Below, piece by piece: positions 6,892 to 14,623 of a DNA stretch of 43,139 nt. The translations under genes were made by a program, and so were the position numbers. The stretch comes from an uncultured Collinsella sp. (GTDB lineage Bacteria; Actinomycetota; Coriobacteriia; Coriobacteriales; Coriobacteriaceae), in contig CABSYW010000023.1 of the NCBI GenBank assembly GCA_902482035.1, positions 1 through 43,139 of the forward strand, written 5' to 3'. Position 1 is the stretch's first letter, and every line of letters begins with the position of its first letter. Below the pieces are notes generated by a model. It had not been told where the DNA came from and ran no database searches. It was given only the letters and a program-made list of their open reading frames with translations.

Positions 6892-7761
6892 ATGCAGACG
6901 GGCATGTATGCGATTAGCGAGATGGCGAGCTTGTTTAACGTTTCGCGCCAAACGCTCATCTATTACGACAAGATCGGTCTGTTTAAGCCCGCCGTGGTTA
7001 ACGAAAAGGGCTACCGTTTCTATTCGCCCACGCAGATCCCGCTCATGCGTCTGATCTGCATGCTGCGCGACCTGGGGCTCGAACTCGACGAGATCGACCG
7101 TCTGACCTCGACGTTCGACATTGGCGAGATGACCGATCACCTGCGCTCACGGGTGCAGGCGCTCGATGAGCAGATCGCCGAGCTCAAAGCCGAGCGCGCG
7201 AGCGTGCAGGAGCGCCTGAGCTTTTACGACGAGGCGGTTTACTGGCGCGAGCGCGAGGGCAGGCCGGAGCTCAAGCAGTTTGAGCGCCGCTACGTGGTCT
7301 TTGAGGAGTTTCCGGGCGATATCGAGCGTGGCCGCTCGATGCTTCACCCCACGCTCATGCGGGCAATTCTGCGCATGCGTGCGCTGACGGGCACGCGTCC
7401 CATGCGCGGTTGGGGCGCCATGCTGCGTCGCGAGGCGCTGCATTCCGACGACCCTATCGCCGGCGCCGGCTCCTTTGCCGTGCTGCCACGCGGTGCCGAG
7501 GAAATGCTGCCGAGCGATCCTGCCGAGCTGGCAGAGATTGGCGTCGAGGTGTTGCCCGAGGGCACATACCTGTGCATGAGCCGCTGGGGCATGCCGTACG
7601 AACCCGAGGGCATTCGTGCCATCGTGGCCTGCATGGACAAGCACGCGCTCCAGCCCATCGGCAACGCTTTCGACTTTTGCTACCTTGATACCACGAGCTA
7701 CGACGAGTCCCACCAAGAGGACTTCTGCTGCATCCAAATCCCCGTCGCCCTCCAGATGTGA
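6892..7761 (+). CDS. MerR-family regulator with GyrI-like effector domain
   Basis: The 289-residue protein starts with a winged helix (M-Y-A-I-S-E-M-A-S-L-F-N-V-S-R-Q-T-L-I-Y-Y-D-K-I-G-L-F in segments from residue 5), the classic MerR DNA-binding start. A coiled-coil dimer helix covers about 78-117, and a C-terminal small-molecule-binding region of the GyrI/BmrR type covers about 130-289. No metal-binding Cys cluster of metal-sensing MerR proteins is evident. The start at 6892 follows GGGAGGA. As the last gene of the decarboxylase block it is a good candidate for its substrate-responsive regulator, though no MerR-type operator (19-20 bp promoter spacer) was located. Confidence 0.85.
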   Translation: MQTGMYAISEMASLFNVSRQTLIYYDKIGLFKPAVVNEKGYRFYSPTQIPLMRLICMLRDLGLELDEIDRLTSTFDIGEMTDHLRSRVQALDEQIAELKAERASVQERLSFYDEAVYWREREGRPELKQFERRYVVFEEFPGDIERGRSMLHPTLMRAILRMRALTGTRPMRGWGAMLRREALHSDDPIAGAGSFAVLPRGAEEMLPSDPAELAEIGVEVLPEGTYLCMSRWGMPYEPEGIRAIVACMDKHALQPIGNAFDFCYLDTTSYDESHQEDFCCIQIPVALQM

Positions 7762-7785
7762 CAAGGGGGCTGCTCCTTCGTCGCA
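7757..7785. repeat. Dispersed TGTGACAAAGG...CCTTTGTCGCA motif, fullest copy
   Basis: TGTGACAAGGGGGC runs into TGCTCCTTCGTCGCA, an imperfect palindrome that overlaps the merR stop codon. Half-copies with CCTTTGTCGCA occur at 1832-1842, 2875-2885 and 26080-26090, and TGTGACAAAGGGAC follows the M20 peptidase stop at about 14440. All lie in or at the edge of intergenic DNA. Confidence 0.55.
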
Positions 7786-7806
7786 TTCGTGGTGTGGCTG
7801 CTGCCT

Positions 7807-7872
7807 AAACCGTCACAACATTCGATGAAAATCTCAAAATCGAGGAAAAGCGTCGAATGTTGTGACGGTTTT
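7807..7872. repeat. 66-nt palindromic repeat, copy 2, terminator-like
   Basis: Arms 7807-7825 and 7853-7871 pair perfectly over 19 bp, followed by a T-run. It differs from copy 1 (2889-2954) at only a few central positions and one arm position. It lies after merR and before the membrane-protein gene, so the two copies flank transporter-ubiD-ubiX-merR in the same orientation. Confidence 0.85.
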
Positions 7873-7957
7873 CGTGCCCGGCGCGGGTGAGCTTCCGTGC
7901 CATCTGGGGGTATAAGGCTGGCAAGTGTTTATTTGCGAGGCCAAGGGGGCGCCCCGT

Positions 7958-8827
7958 ATGGATATCGATAACTTTGAATGGTGGTATAGCGAGGGCGAGG
8001 CTCCGGACGAGGAGTGGGACGAGCCCGCGCCGTGTGACGTGTCGAGCGACGAGGACGGGACCGGCAACGATGCTGCTGTCGAGCCTGACGCCGCCTCCGA
8101 TGCCGCCGAGCCCCTGACCTTCGAGCAAGCCTGGGCCCAGGCCGAGGCAGACGAGGCCAAGGCCGACGCCACGGCCACGCTGGGTGAGCCAGCCGACATG
8201 TCCATCTCGCCGGCAAAGACCCCGCAACCGCGCCACAACATCGACCCCGGCAGTACGGCATCTTTCAGCATTCTCGACGTGCCCTCGCAGGGCGCTCAGG
8301 CGCCCGCGCCCACGCATCGTCCCGACTTGGCTCGCGAGGAAGATGCTGGCCGCCGCTCGCCGCTCGGCCCCATCCTCATCGCCTTTATGGCCGGCGTTAT
8401 CGCATGCTCGGTAATTGGAAACGTCTGGAGTCATGTTGAACAACAACGAAAAGACGCCGCCAAGGTCGAGATGTCCGTCGAACAATCGCTCAGCCGCACG
8501 CGCTCGGTGCATGTATCGGTCGAGGTCAAGGACGGCGCGACGTGGGACACCGCGCGCGGCGACAGCCAGATGCTCGTCCATATCGTGGGTCGCACGCTCA
8601 AGGGGCAAGCGATCGACGAGTACCAATACGTCAATTCCGAAGGTGACGGCATCGAGCTCAAGCCCGGCGACTACGAGCTCACGGTCGATGAGCCGCCCGT
8701 CGCCACCGACGGCACGCGTTACCGTGCCTCAAAGCGCATGGTTCCGGTGAGTTTTAATTCACAGGCGCCCGATACGGTCGATAGCACGCCGCAGGGCGGG
8801 TTTGACCTTTACGCTATTGCTCAATAA
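7958..8827 (+). CDS. Hypothetical single-pass membrane protein
   Basis: I do not recognise this 289-residue protein. Residues 1-130 are acidic and Ala/Glu/Asp-rich, likely disordered and cytoplasmic. A hydrophobic helix spans about 136-157 (P-L-G-P-I-L-I-A-F-M-A-G-V-I-A). Residues 160-289 form a probable extracytoplasmic beta-rich domain with phrases such as V-H-V-S-V-E-V-K-D-G and L-K-P-G-D-Y-E-L-T-V-D-E-P, reminiscent of small surface domains. ATG 7958 was chosen because AAGGGGG lies 8 nt upstream; a GTG at 7925 is possible. It stands alone, with a gap of about 80 bp to the epimerase gene. Confidence 0.75.
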   Translation: MDIDNFEWWYSEGEAPDEEWDEPAPCDVSSDEDGTGNDAAVEPDAASDAAEPLTFEQAWAQAEADEAKADATATLGEPADMSISPAKTPQPRHNIDPGSTASFSILDVPSQGAQAPAPTHRPDLAREEDAGRRSPLGPILIAFMAGVIACSVIGNVWSHVEQQRKDAAKVEMSVEQSLSRTRSVHVSVEVKDGATWDTARGDSQMLVHIVGRTLKGQAIDEYQYVNSEGDGIELKPGDYELTVDEPPVATDGTRYRASKRMVPVSFNSQAPDTVDSTPQGGFDLYAIAQ

Positions 8828-8906
8828 CTGCACCTGTCGCTCAACCCCGCCGCCAAGAGTGGGACAATAGCCCTCGACACCGTTGTTTACTATTGGAGGA
8901 AGTAGC

Positions 8907-9800
8907 ATGTCCACCGTCACTACCATCAAGCGCGGCAGCCTCACCGCGGTCATCGATTCCATGGGCGCCCAGCTCACGAGCCTTGCCCTCAACGGCAACG
9001 AGTATCTGTGGCAGGGCGACCCAGCCTTTTGGGGCAAGCATGCGCCTATCCTGTTCCCCATCGTGGGATCGCTGCGCAACAACATGGCGACATCTGCGGC
9101 CGGCACCTGCGAGATGCCGCGCCACGGACTCGCTCGCATCGTCGAGCACAAGCTGGTCGAGGTCTCCGAGGACGGCTCGTCCGTCACCTACGAGATCACC
9201 GACACGCCCGAGTCACTCAAGGCTTTCCCCTTCCACTTTAAGCTCAACATGACCTATGCCCTAACCGGCGACGCCACGCTTACCCAGACCTTTGCCGTCA
9301 CCAACACCGGCGACGTGGACCTGCCGTTCTCGGTAGGCGGTCACCCTGCATTTAACGTGCCCGCCCCCGGTGCCGAGGACGAGGCGTTCGAGGATTACGA
9401 ATTGGCGTTTACCGAGGCTTGGACTAACGAGGCTCCTATCATCACGCCCGACGGTCTTATGACGTTTGAGGGTAGCTACAAGGCTCCCGATAACTCGGAC
9501 GTGCTGCCCATCACGCACCGTAGCTTCGATAACGACGCCATCATGTTCACCGATACCCCGGGCTCCACGCTCACGCTGCGCGGTCGCAAGTCGGGCCATG
9601 GCGTCAAGATCGACTTTGAGGGCTTTAAGTATATCGGCGTGTGGTCTGCCGCCAACGACGCCCCGTTTGTGGCGCTCGAGCCCTGGACCGGCCACACCAC
9701 CATGGACACCGAGGACGACATCTTTGAGCACAAGGCCAACACCATCACGCTGGCTCCCGGCGCTACCGATAAGCGCACCTTTAGCGTCACCCTGCTCTAG
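8907..9800 (+). CDS. Aldose 1-epimerase family protein (LacX-like)
   Basis: The 297-residue protein belongs to the galactose mutarotase fold. These cytosolic enzymes interconvert alpha and beta anomers of sugars or sugar phosphates. Family marks are Q-L-T-S-L-A-L-N-G (22-30), P-R-H-G-L-A-R (71-77) and V-G-G-H-P-A-F-N (143-150). The two His residues (73 and 146) match the general acid/base positions, and a downstream A-L-E-P-W-T-G supplies the usual Glu. ATG 8907 follows TTGGAGGA. It is probably monocistronic: a multi-hairpin 3' element with a strong terminator follows. Confidence 0.88.
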   Translation: MSTVTTIKRGSLTAVIDSMGAQLTSLALNGNEYLWQGDPAFWGKHAPILFPIVGSLRNNMATSAAGTCEMPRHGLARIVEHKLVEVSEDGSSVTYEITDTPESLKAFPFHFKLNMTYALTGDATLTQTFAVTNTGDVDLPFSVGGHPAFNVPAPGAEDEAFEDYELAFTEAWTNEAPIITPDGLMTFEGSYKAPDNSDVLPITHRSFDNDAIMFTDTPGSTLTLRGRKSGHGVKIDFEGFKYIGVWSAANDAPFVALEPWTGHTTMDTEDDIFEHKANTITLAPGATDKRTFSVTLL

Positions 9801-9801
9801 A

Positions 9802-9912
9802 GGTTCCGCCGTTCTAACGAACGACGGACCAATCGACGCTGCGCGCCACCCAGAGCGACAATTTGTCATTCAAAAGGCAAGGCATGACCAGAAGGTCTAT
9901 GCCTTGCCTTTT
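9802..9912 (+). repeat. Decayed copy of the 3'-end multi-hairpin element, with terminator
   Basis: Directly after the epimerase stop, GGTTCCGCCGTTC and GAACGACGGACC pair around TAAC (9802-9830). CGACGCTGC (9834-9842) and CAGAGCG-CAAT-TTGTC-TTCAA follow, the same order as in the copies at 27358 and 42956. The outer closing arm is missing. The inner hairpin AAAAGGCAAGGCAT/ATGCCTTGCCTTTT (9872-9912) acts as a terminator. From 9913 to 10056 I see no confident feature. Confidence 0.6.
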
Positions 9913-10056
9913 ACATGCCAAGTGGTACATGGGGGCAGGCTGCTTTGCGCCAATCGTCCTCGTGTGTCTATTAATTTTTCGCGCACATGCCGCGCTGCTG
10001 TTTGTTGACGTATATCCTGTCTTATTGTCAGCAAAACGACATAGGGAAGGCATCAG

Positions 10057-10983
10057 ATGCAACCTCGACTACAGCGCGACGCGCAGACCCAGCCGGTGTG
10101 CAGCCGTCGCATCTTTTTGGGTAGCGCCCTCGCTGCGAGCGCAACCGTTGTCGCCGGCGCGCTTGCCGGCTGCCAGCGCCCGTCCACGCTCAAGGTGGTC
10201 CAGCCCACCACGGGCGGCGGTCGCGACGACCTGTCCGATTCCGTAATCGGCAAAGACAAGATCCGCATCGGCATGGAGGCGGCCTACGCCCCGTACAACT
10301 GGCAGGTATCCGAGGCCAGTGAGTACACCATCCCCATCGATAACGTGCAGGGCGCTTATGCCGACGGCTACGACGTGCAGATCGCCAAGATCGTCTGCAA
10401 GGCCCTTGGCGGCGAGCCTGTTGCCGTCAAGCAGAGCTTCTCGGGCCTTATCGATTCGCTCAACAACGGCCAGATCGATCTCATCATCGCCGGCATGAGC
10501 GCCACGCCCGAGCGCGAGGAGTCCGTCGGTTTTTCCGACCCGTACTTTATCGGCTACTTTGGCCTGTTCGTAAAAGAGGGCTCGCCCTACCAAAACGCGA
10601 CCAAGCTCAGTGACTTTAGCGGCGCCACGGTGCTCGGCCAAAAGGACACGATGCTCGACACCGTCATTGACGAGATCCCGGGCGTCGTCCACAAAAATCC
10701 GGTCGATTCGGTACCCACGGTGTTCTCGAACCTGCTGCAGGGCACCTGTGACGCCGTGACCTACAACACCGAAAACGAGAAGGGCTATATGGCCCAAAAC
10801 CCGGGCATCGTGCCCATTCGCTTTGCGGAGGGCGAGGGCTTTAAGCAGGAGGTTACGACAAACGTCGGCTGCCGCAAGGGCTCGGACAAGCTGCTCAAAC
10901 TTATCGATAAGACGCTCAAGGGCGTCAGCCAAGAGGAGCGCGACCAAATGTGGGACGCGTGCCTCGACCGTCAGCCGGCATAG
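10057..10983 (+). CDS. Amino-acid ABC transporter substrate-binding lipoprotein (family 3)
   Basis: The 308-residue receptor captures a polar amino acid outside the cell for the permease and ATPase encoded next. The N-terminus has S-R-R-I-F-L-G-S (16-23), a twin-arginine motif, then a hydrophobic stretch and a lipobox L-A-G-C with Cys39, so the mature protein is probably a lipid-anchored Tat product. The body shows I-R-I-G-M-E-A-A-Y-A-P-Y-N-W and the family-3 signature G-Y-D-V-Q-I-A-K. ATG 10057 follows GGGAAGG. The ligand is not fixed by sequence; Gln, His, Arg or cystine are typical for the family. The next gene starts 9 bp later. Confidence 0.9.
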   Translation: MQPRLQRDAQTQPVCSRRIFLGSALAASATVVAGALAGCQRPSTLKVVQPTTGGGRDDLSDSVIGKDKIRIGMEAAYAPYNWQVSEASEYTIPIDNVQGAYADGYDVQIAKIVCKALGGEPVAVKQSFSGLIDSLNNGQIDLIIAGMSATPEREESVGFSDPYFIGYFGLFVKEGSPYQNATKLSDFSGATVLGQKDTMLDTVIDEIPGVVHKNPVDSVPTVFSNLLQGTCDAVTYNTENEKGYMAQNPGIVPIRFAEGEGFKQEVTTNVGCRKGSDKLLKLIDKTLKGVSQEERDQMWDACLDRQPA

Positions 10984-10992
10984 GGAGGCAGC

Positions 10993-12141
10993 ATGAAAAC
11001 CGTCAATCGTCTGGCCTCCTTTATCAAGGCCGACCACCGTTATGTGTATCTGGGCACGAGCGTCATTGCGGCGCTCGGCCTGGCATTTAGCCAGCGCAAC
11101 CCCACGCCGCTGAGCTTCTTGGCGCCCACGGGCGTGTTCCAGGACTGCCTCTGGGCGATTCTGTGGGCCTGGATTGTCGTATCGGCGGCAGCGCTCGTCA
11201 CCAAGCTCATGCATTGGAACGACTATCGCCAAAAGTCGCCGTTTGCATCCGAGCGTTGCCGTCGCGGCGCGCGCCTGGGCAGCTATGTCGTGGTTGCCAT
11301 CGCGGCGATCTTCTTTATCGACCGCTGCGTCATGTCGTTTATCGACCTGGTGCAGGTGAGCATTGTCTCGGACTCCAACCCCAGCGACTTTCTGTCGAGC
11401 TTGGTCTACATGACCTACAAGAGCGGCGACTTCTTTATCCGCGGTATCGAGATCACCATCGCGCTTGCCACCTTCGGCACGGTCATCGCCTTCTTCTTGG
11501 CGCTGCTCTTTGTGTTCTTGCGCACCCAGACCTTCGACCGCGTCGACAACGACCTGGTGCGTTTCTTTAAGAGCATTGGCCGCGGGTTTGCGACCGTCTA
11601 TTCCACCGTCGTGCGCGGCACGCCCATGATGGTCCAGGGTCTGCTCATCTATTACGCGGGCTTTACCGTTCTGCGCGGCATGGGCTTCGAGACCGCCCAG
11701 GCCAACCAGATCTGGAGTACCTTCACCGCCGGCCTCGTCACCATCTCGCTCAACTCCACCGCCTACATGATGGAAGTCCTGCGCGGTGGCATCGAGTCCA
11801 TCGATCCCGGCCAGGCCGAGGCAGCGCGCTCGCTGGGCCTGTCGCAGTGGCAGGCTATGCGCAAGGTCGTGTTCCCCCAGGGCATCAAAAATGCGATTCC
11901 GGCGCTCACCAACGAGCTCATCATCAACATCAAGGATTCGTCGGTGCTTTCGGTCATCGGCGTGTTCGACCTCATGTACGCCACCACCACCGTCGCCGGC
12001 GTGTACTACCGCCAGATGGAGGTCTACTGCGTGGCGCTCGTGGTCTACCTGATCCTGACGCTCGTGGCGAGCCGCCTGCTCGAGGCCTTTGGCAAAAAGC
12101 TCGGCGCCGAGGCTCCGGCCACGCTGCCCAGCTCCAACTAG
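10993..12141 (+). CDS. Amino-acid ABC transporter permease (HisM/GlnP type)
   Basis: The 382-residue inner-membrane subunit forms the translocation path. The C-terminal two-thirds is a standard permease domain, with I-E-I-T-I-A-L-A-T-F-G at its first core helix. The EAA loop that contacts the ATPase reads E-A-A-R-S-L-G-L-S-Q-W-Q-A-M-R-K-V-V. About 130 extra N-terminal residues carry several more hydrophobic segments, so it is longer than the usual 220-260-residue permease. ATG 10993 follows GGGAGG. It lies between binding protein and ATPase, all in one operon; a single permease gene implies a homodimer. Confidence 0.9.
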   Translation: MKTVNRLASFIKADHRYVYLGTSVIAALGLAFSQRNPTPLSFLAPTGVFQDCLWAILWAWIVVSAAALVTKLMHWNDYRQKSPFASERCRRGARLGSYVVVAIAAIFFIDRCVMSFIDLVQVSIVSDSNPSDFLSSLVYMTYKSGDFFIRGIEITIALATFGTVIAFFLALLFVFLRTQTFDRVDNDLVRFFKSIGRGFATVYSTVVRGTPMMVQGLLIYYAGFTVLRGMGFETAQANQIWSTFTAGLVTISLNSTAYMMEVLRGGIESIDPGQAEAARSLGLSQWQAMRKVVFPQGIKNAIPALTNELIINIKDSSVLSVIGVFDLMYATTTVAGVYYRQMEVYCVALVVYLILTLVASRLLEAFGKKLGAEAPATLPSSN

Positions 12142-12163
12142 GCGCAAGACGAGGAGAATCATC

Positions 12164-12949
12164 ATGACAGATACCGCCACTAATGGCGTCGCGGCCGCCG
12201 CACAGACCAACGAGCCGCTTATCCGCGTCGAGGACCTGCGCAAGAGCTTTGGCTCGCTCGAGGTACTCAAGGGCATCGACTTGTCCATCAATTCCGGCGA
12301 GGTCGTTACCATCATCGGCGCCTCGGGCTCGGGCAAATCGACCTTCCTGCGCTGCCTCAACCTGCTCGAGACCCCGGACGCGGGCCACATCTGGTTCCAC
12401 GGTCAGGACCTCACGGCCGAGCGCTGCAACATCAACAAATTGCGTGAGGACATCGGTATGGTGTTCCAGGGCTTCAACCTGTTCAACAACATGGACGTGC
12501 TCGACAACTGCACGCTCGCGCCCGTCACGCTCAAAAAGATGGGTAAGGCCGAGGCCGAAAAGGTCGCGATGGGGCATCTGGCGAGCGTGGGGCTCGAGAA
12601 GTTTGCGCACGCCGCCGTGGGCAGGCTTTCGGGCGGTCAAAAACAGCGCGTGGCCATCGCCCGTGCCCTGTGCATGAATCCGCAGATCATGCTGTTTGAC
12701 GAGCCGACCTCGGCACTCGACCCCGAGATCGTGGGAGAGGTGCTCGAGGTCATGCGCAAGCTCGCTGCCGACGGCATGACCATGGTCGTCGTCACGCACG
12801 AGATGGCCTTTGCCCGAACCGTGTCCGACCGCGTGGTCTTTATGGACAAGGGCGTGGTGCTCGAGGATGCCGCGCCGGCCGAACTCTTCGGCAACCCCAA
12901 ACACCAGCGCACCCGCGAGTTCCTCTCGCGTTATCTCGAGGACAAATAA
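12164..12949 (+). CDS. Amino-acid ABC transporter ATP-binding protein (GlnQ/HisP type)
   Basis: The 261-residue ATPase drives import by the preceding permease and binding protein. Motifs are complete: Walker A G-A-S-G-S-G-K-S-T (52-60), Q-loop V-F-Q-G-F-N-L-F (100-107), signature L-S-G-G-Q (155-159), Walker B I-M-L-F-D-E (175-180) and switch His in V-V-T-H-E. The F-N-L-F after the Q-loop and the signature are typical of polar amino-acid importers. ATG 12164 follows GAGGAG. The first 17 residues form an Ala/Thr-rich extension. Confidence 0.95.
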   Translation: MTDTATNGVAAAAQTNEPLIRVEDLRKSFGSLEVLKGIDLSINSGEVVTIIGASGSGKSTFLRCLNLLETPDAGHIWFHGQDLTAERCNINKLREDIGMVFQGFNLFNNMDVLDNCTLAPVTLKKMGKAEAEKVAMGHLASVGLEKFAHAAVGRLSGGQKQRVAIARALCMNPQIMLFDEPTSALDPEIVGEVLEVMRKLAADGMTMVVVTHEMAFARTVSDRVVFMDKGVVLEDAAPAELFGNPKHQRTREFLSRYLEDK

Positions 12950-12972
12950 TCGACTGCAAACGCTTACGTGGC

Positions 12973-12997
12973 AGGGCCGCTCCGATGGGGCGGCCCT
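12973..12997 (+). terminator. Weak terminator-like hairpin
   Basis: AGGGCCGC (12973-12980) pairs with GCGGCCCT (12990-12997). There is no clear T-run, so the peptidase gene 25 bp later may still be on the transporter transcript. Confidence 0.4.
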
Positions 12998-13021
12998 CGT
13001 CATCACAATCGAAAGGATGTC

Positions 13022-14437
13022 ATGGCCGAGGTTTGGCGCTTCTTTGCGCATGAGGACGATTTTGCCGATATAGACGAGGCCGGCGCGTGCGAGCGCTTGG
13101 GCCGCGTGCTGTCGTTTCCGACCATTTCGAGCATGGATGCCGAGGCGGTGGACTGGCAGCCCTTCGACGACCTGCGCGCGTACATGCAGCAGGCGTGGCC
13201 GCGCGTGTTCGCGGCGGGCGAGGACGAGTTTATCGACCATTCGCTGCTGGTGACGCTTGGCGGTTCCGACCCTACTCTCAAGCCCGTTATGCTCATGGGC
13301 CACATGGACGTGGCCCCCGTGGTGCCGGGTACCGAGGACGACTGGACGCATGCCCCCTTTAGCGGACAGGTGGACGACGCCTACATTTGGGGCCGCGGCG
13401 CCATCGACATGAAAGACCAGGTCGCAGGCATTCTCGAGGCGGTTGAGTATGCGTTGGCGCACGGTTGGCAGCACGAGCGCACGCTGCTCCTGGCCTTTGG
13501 CCAGGACGAGGAGACTACGCAGTGCGGCGCAGGCGCCATCGGCCGCGCGCTCGAGGAGCGCGGCATTGAGCTTGAGTACCTGATCGACGAGGGCGACTAC
13601 CGCATCGTTCCGGCTGCCGAGTACAGCGCGGGCGAGGGTTGGCTCATACACGCCGACCTGGCTGAGAAAGGTTATGCCGACATTGTGCTCAAGACAAAGA
13701 GCGCGGGCGGACATTCTTCCAACCCCTACGGCGGCACGTCGCTCGAGGTGCTCGGCCGTGCCATCACCGCAATCTGCGAAATCGAGTGGCCGACGCGCGT
13801 GACCGATCTGCTTGCCGCGCAGCTTGTCGAGCTGGGGCTCTACACGGCGGATGAGATTGCCGCCAACGGGGGCGCCATTGTCCGCGATTGCCTCGCCAGC
13901 AAGAAGCTCTATCCGCTCGTGACCACCACCTGTGCACCGACCCAAATCGAGGGCGGTAGCACCGGTGCCAACGTGATGCCGCAGGATATGTGGGCCAATA
14001 TCAACTTCCGCATGCTCGAGGGCACGAGCGTGGCCGATGTCGTTGCCCGCTGCCGCGAGGCGGTTGCCGCTGCGGGCCTTGCCGGTCGTGTCGAAGTGGA
14101 GCTGGGCCCCGGCAGTTCCGAACCCTCGCCGTCCCCACGCATCGGTGGTTCCGGCCTCGAGGCGGTTCGCTCCATCGCCGCCCGCTATTTCCGTGATCCA
14201 AAGGGGATGGAGGAAAACGGATCATCCGAGCCGTTGACGATTGTCCCCTCGACCGTGATTGGCGCGACCGACGCTGCCAACTACCAGCATATTTGCCCTG
14301 AGTGCATTCGCTTCTCGGCCTTTGTGGTCGACGATGACGAGTGCGACCGCGGCGTCCACGGCACCAACGAGCGCATCACCCGCCGCGCCTACCTCCAAGG
14401 CACCCGCTTCCTCATCGCCCTGCTCCGCACGCTCTAG
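13022..14437 (+). CDS. M20-family metallopeptidase (carboxypeptidase/dipeptidase type)
   Basis: The 471-residue enzyme belongs to the two-zinc M20 family, which removes or releases amino acids from peptides or acylated amino acids in the cytoplasm. Zinc and catalytic positions are intact: H94 and D96 in M-G-H-M-D-V, D129 in G-R-G-A-I-D-M-K, the E163-E164 pair in Q-D-E-E-T, and a late G-V-H-G-T-N-E His. The dimerisation lid lies around the G-G-H-S-S-N-P phrase. ATG 13022 follows AAAGGA. Its place right after an amino-acid importer suggests use of imported peptides or conjugates, but this is inference. Confidence 0.88.
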   Translation: MAEVWRFFAHEDDFADIDEAGACERLGRVLSFPTISSMDAEAVDWQPFDDLRAYMQQAWPRVFAAGEDEFIDHSLLVTLGGSDPTLKPVMLMGHMDVAPVVPGTEDDWTHAPFSGQVDDAYIWGRGAIDMKDQVAGILEAVEYALAHGWQHERTLLLAFGQDEETTQCGAGAIGRALEERGIELEYLIDEGDYRIVPAAEYSAGEGWLIHADLAEKGYADIVLKTKSAGGHSSNPYGGTSLEVLGRAITAICEIEWPTRVTDLLAAQLVELGLYTADEIAANGGAIVRDCLASKKLYPLVTTTCAPTQIEGGSTGANVMPQDMWANINFRMLEGTSVADVVARCREAVAAAGLAGRVEVELGPGSSEPSPSPRIGGSGLEAVRSIAARYFRDPKGMEENGSSEPLTIVPSTVIGATDAANYQHICPECIRFSAFVVDDDECDRGVHGTNERITRRAYLQGTRFLIALLRTL

Positions 14438-14501
14438 AATGTGACAAAGGGACTGAGCCGATTTCATCGGTAATGAGACAAAAACTGTAATAGAAAAAGG
14501 C

Positions 14502-14513
14502 TAAGATATCTTA
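14502..14513. promoter_or_regulatory. Palindrome in the upstream region of the giant surface-protein gene
   Basis: TAAGATATCTTA is a perfect 12-bp palindrome in an A/T-rich stretch (14470-14520) about 110 bp before the start codon. TAAGAT could serve as a -10 box, but no -35 is convincing. The rest of the leader (14521-14623) is G/C-rich. Confidence 0.3.
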
Positions 14514-14623
14514 AGAGACATATGCTGGGGTTGGTATTCCTTGAACGACTGCGGGCATGTGCCAGACCGCCTCGGCCCCCGGGGAGCGCCCGGGCAGGTC
14601 GCCGTGTGACTGGGGAGGAAATT

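Noticed and set aside
10069..12390. Long minus-strand open frame across the ABC transporter genes
   Set aside because: The plus-strand genes carry complete motifs and ribosome sites; the antisense product is rich in H, D, G, R and V without domains.
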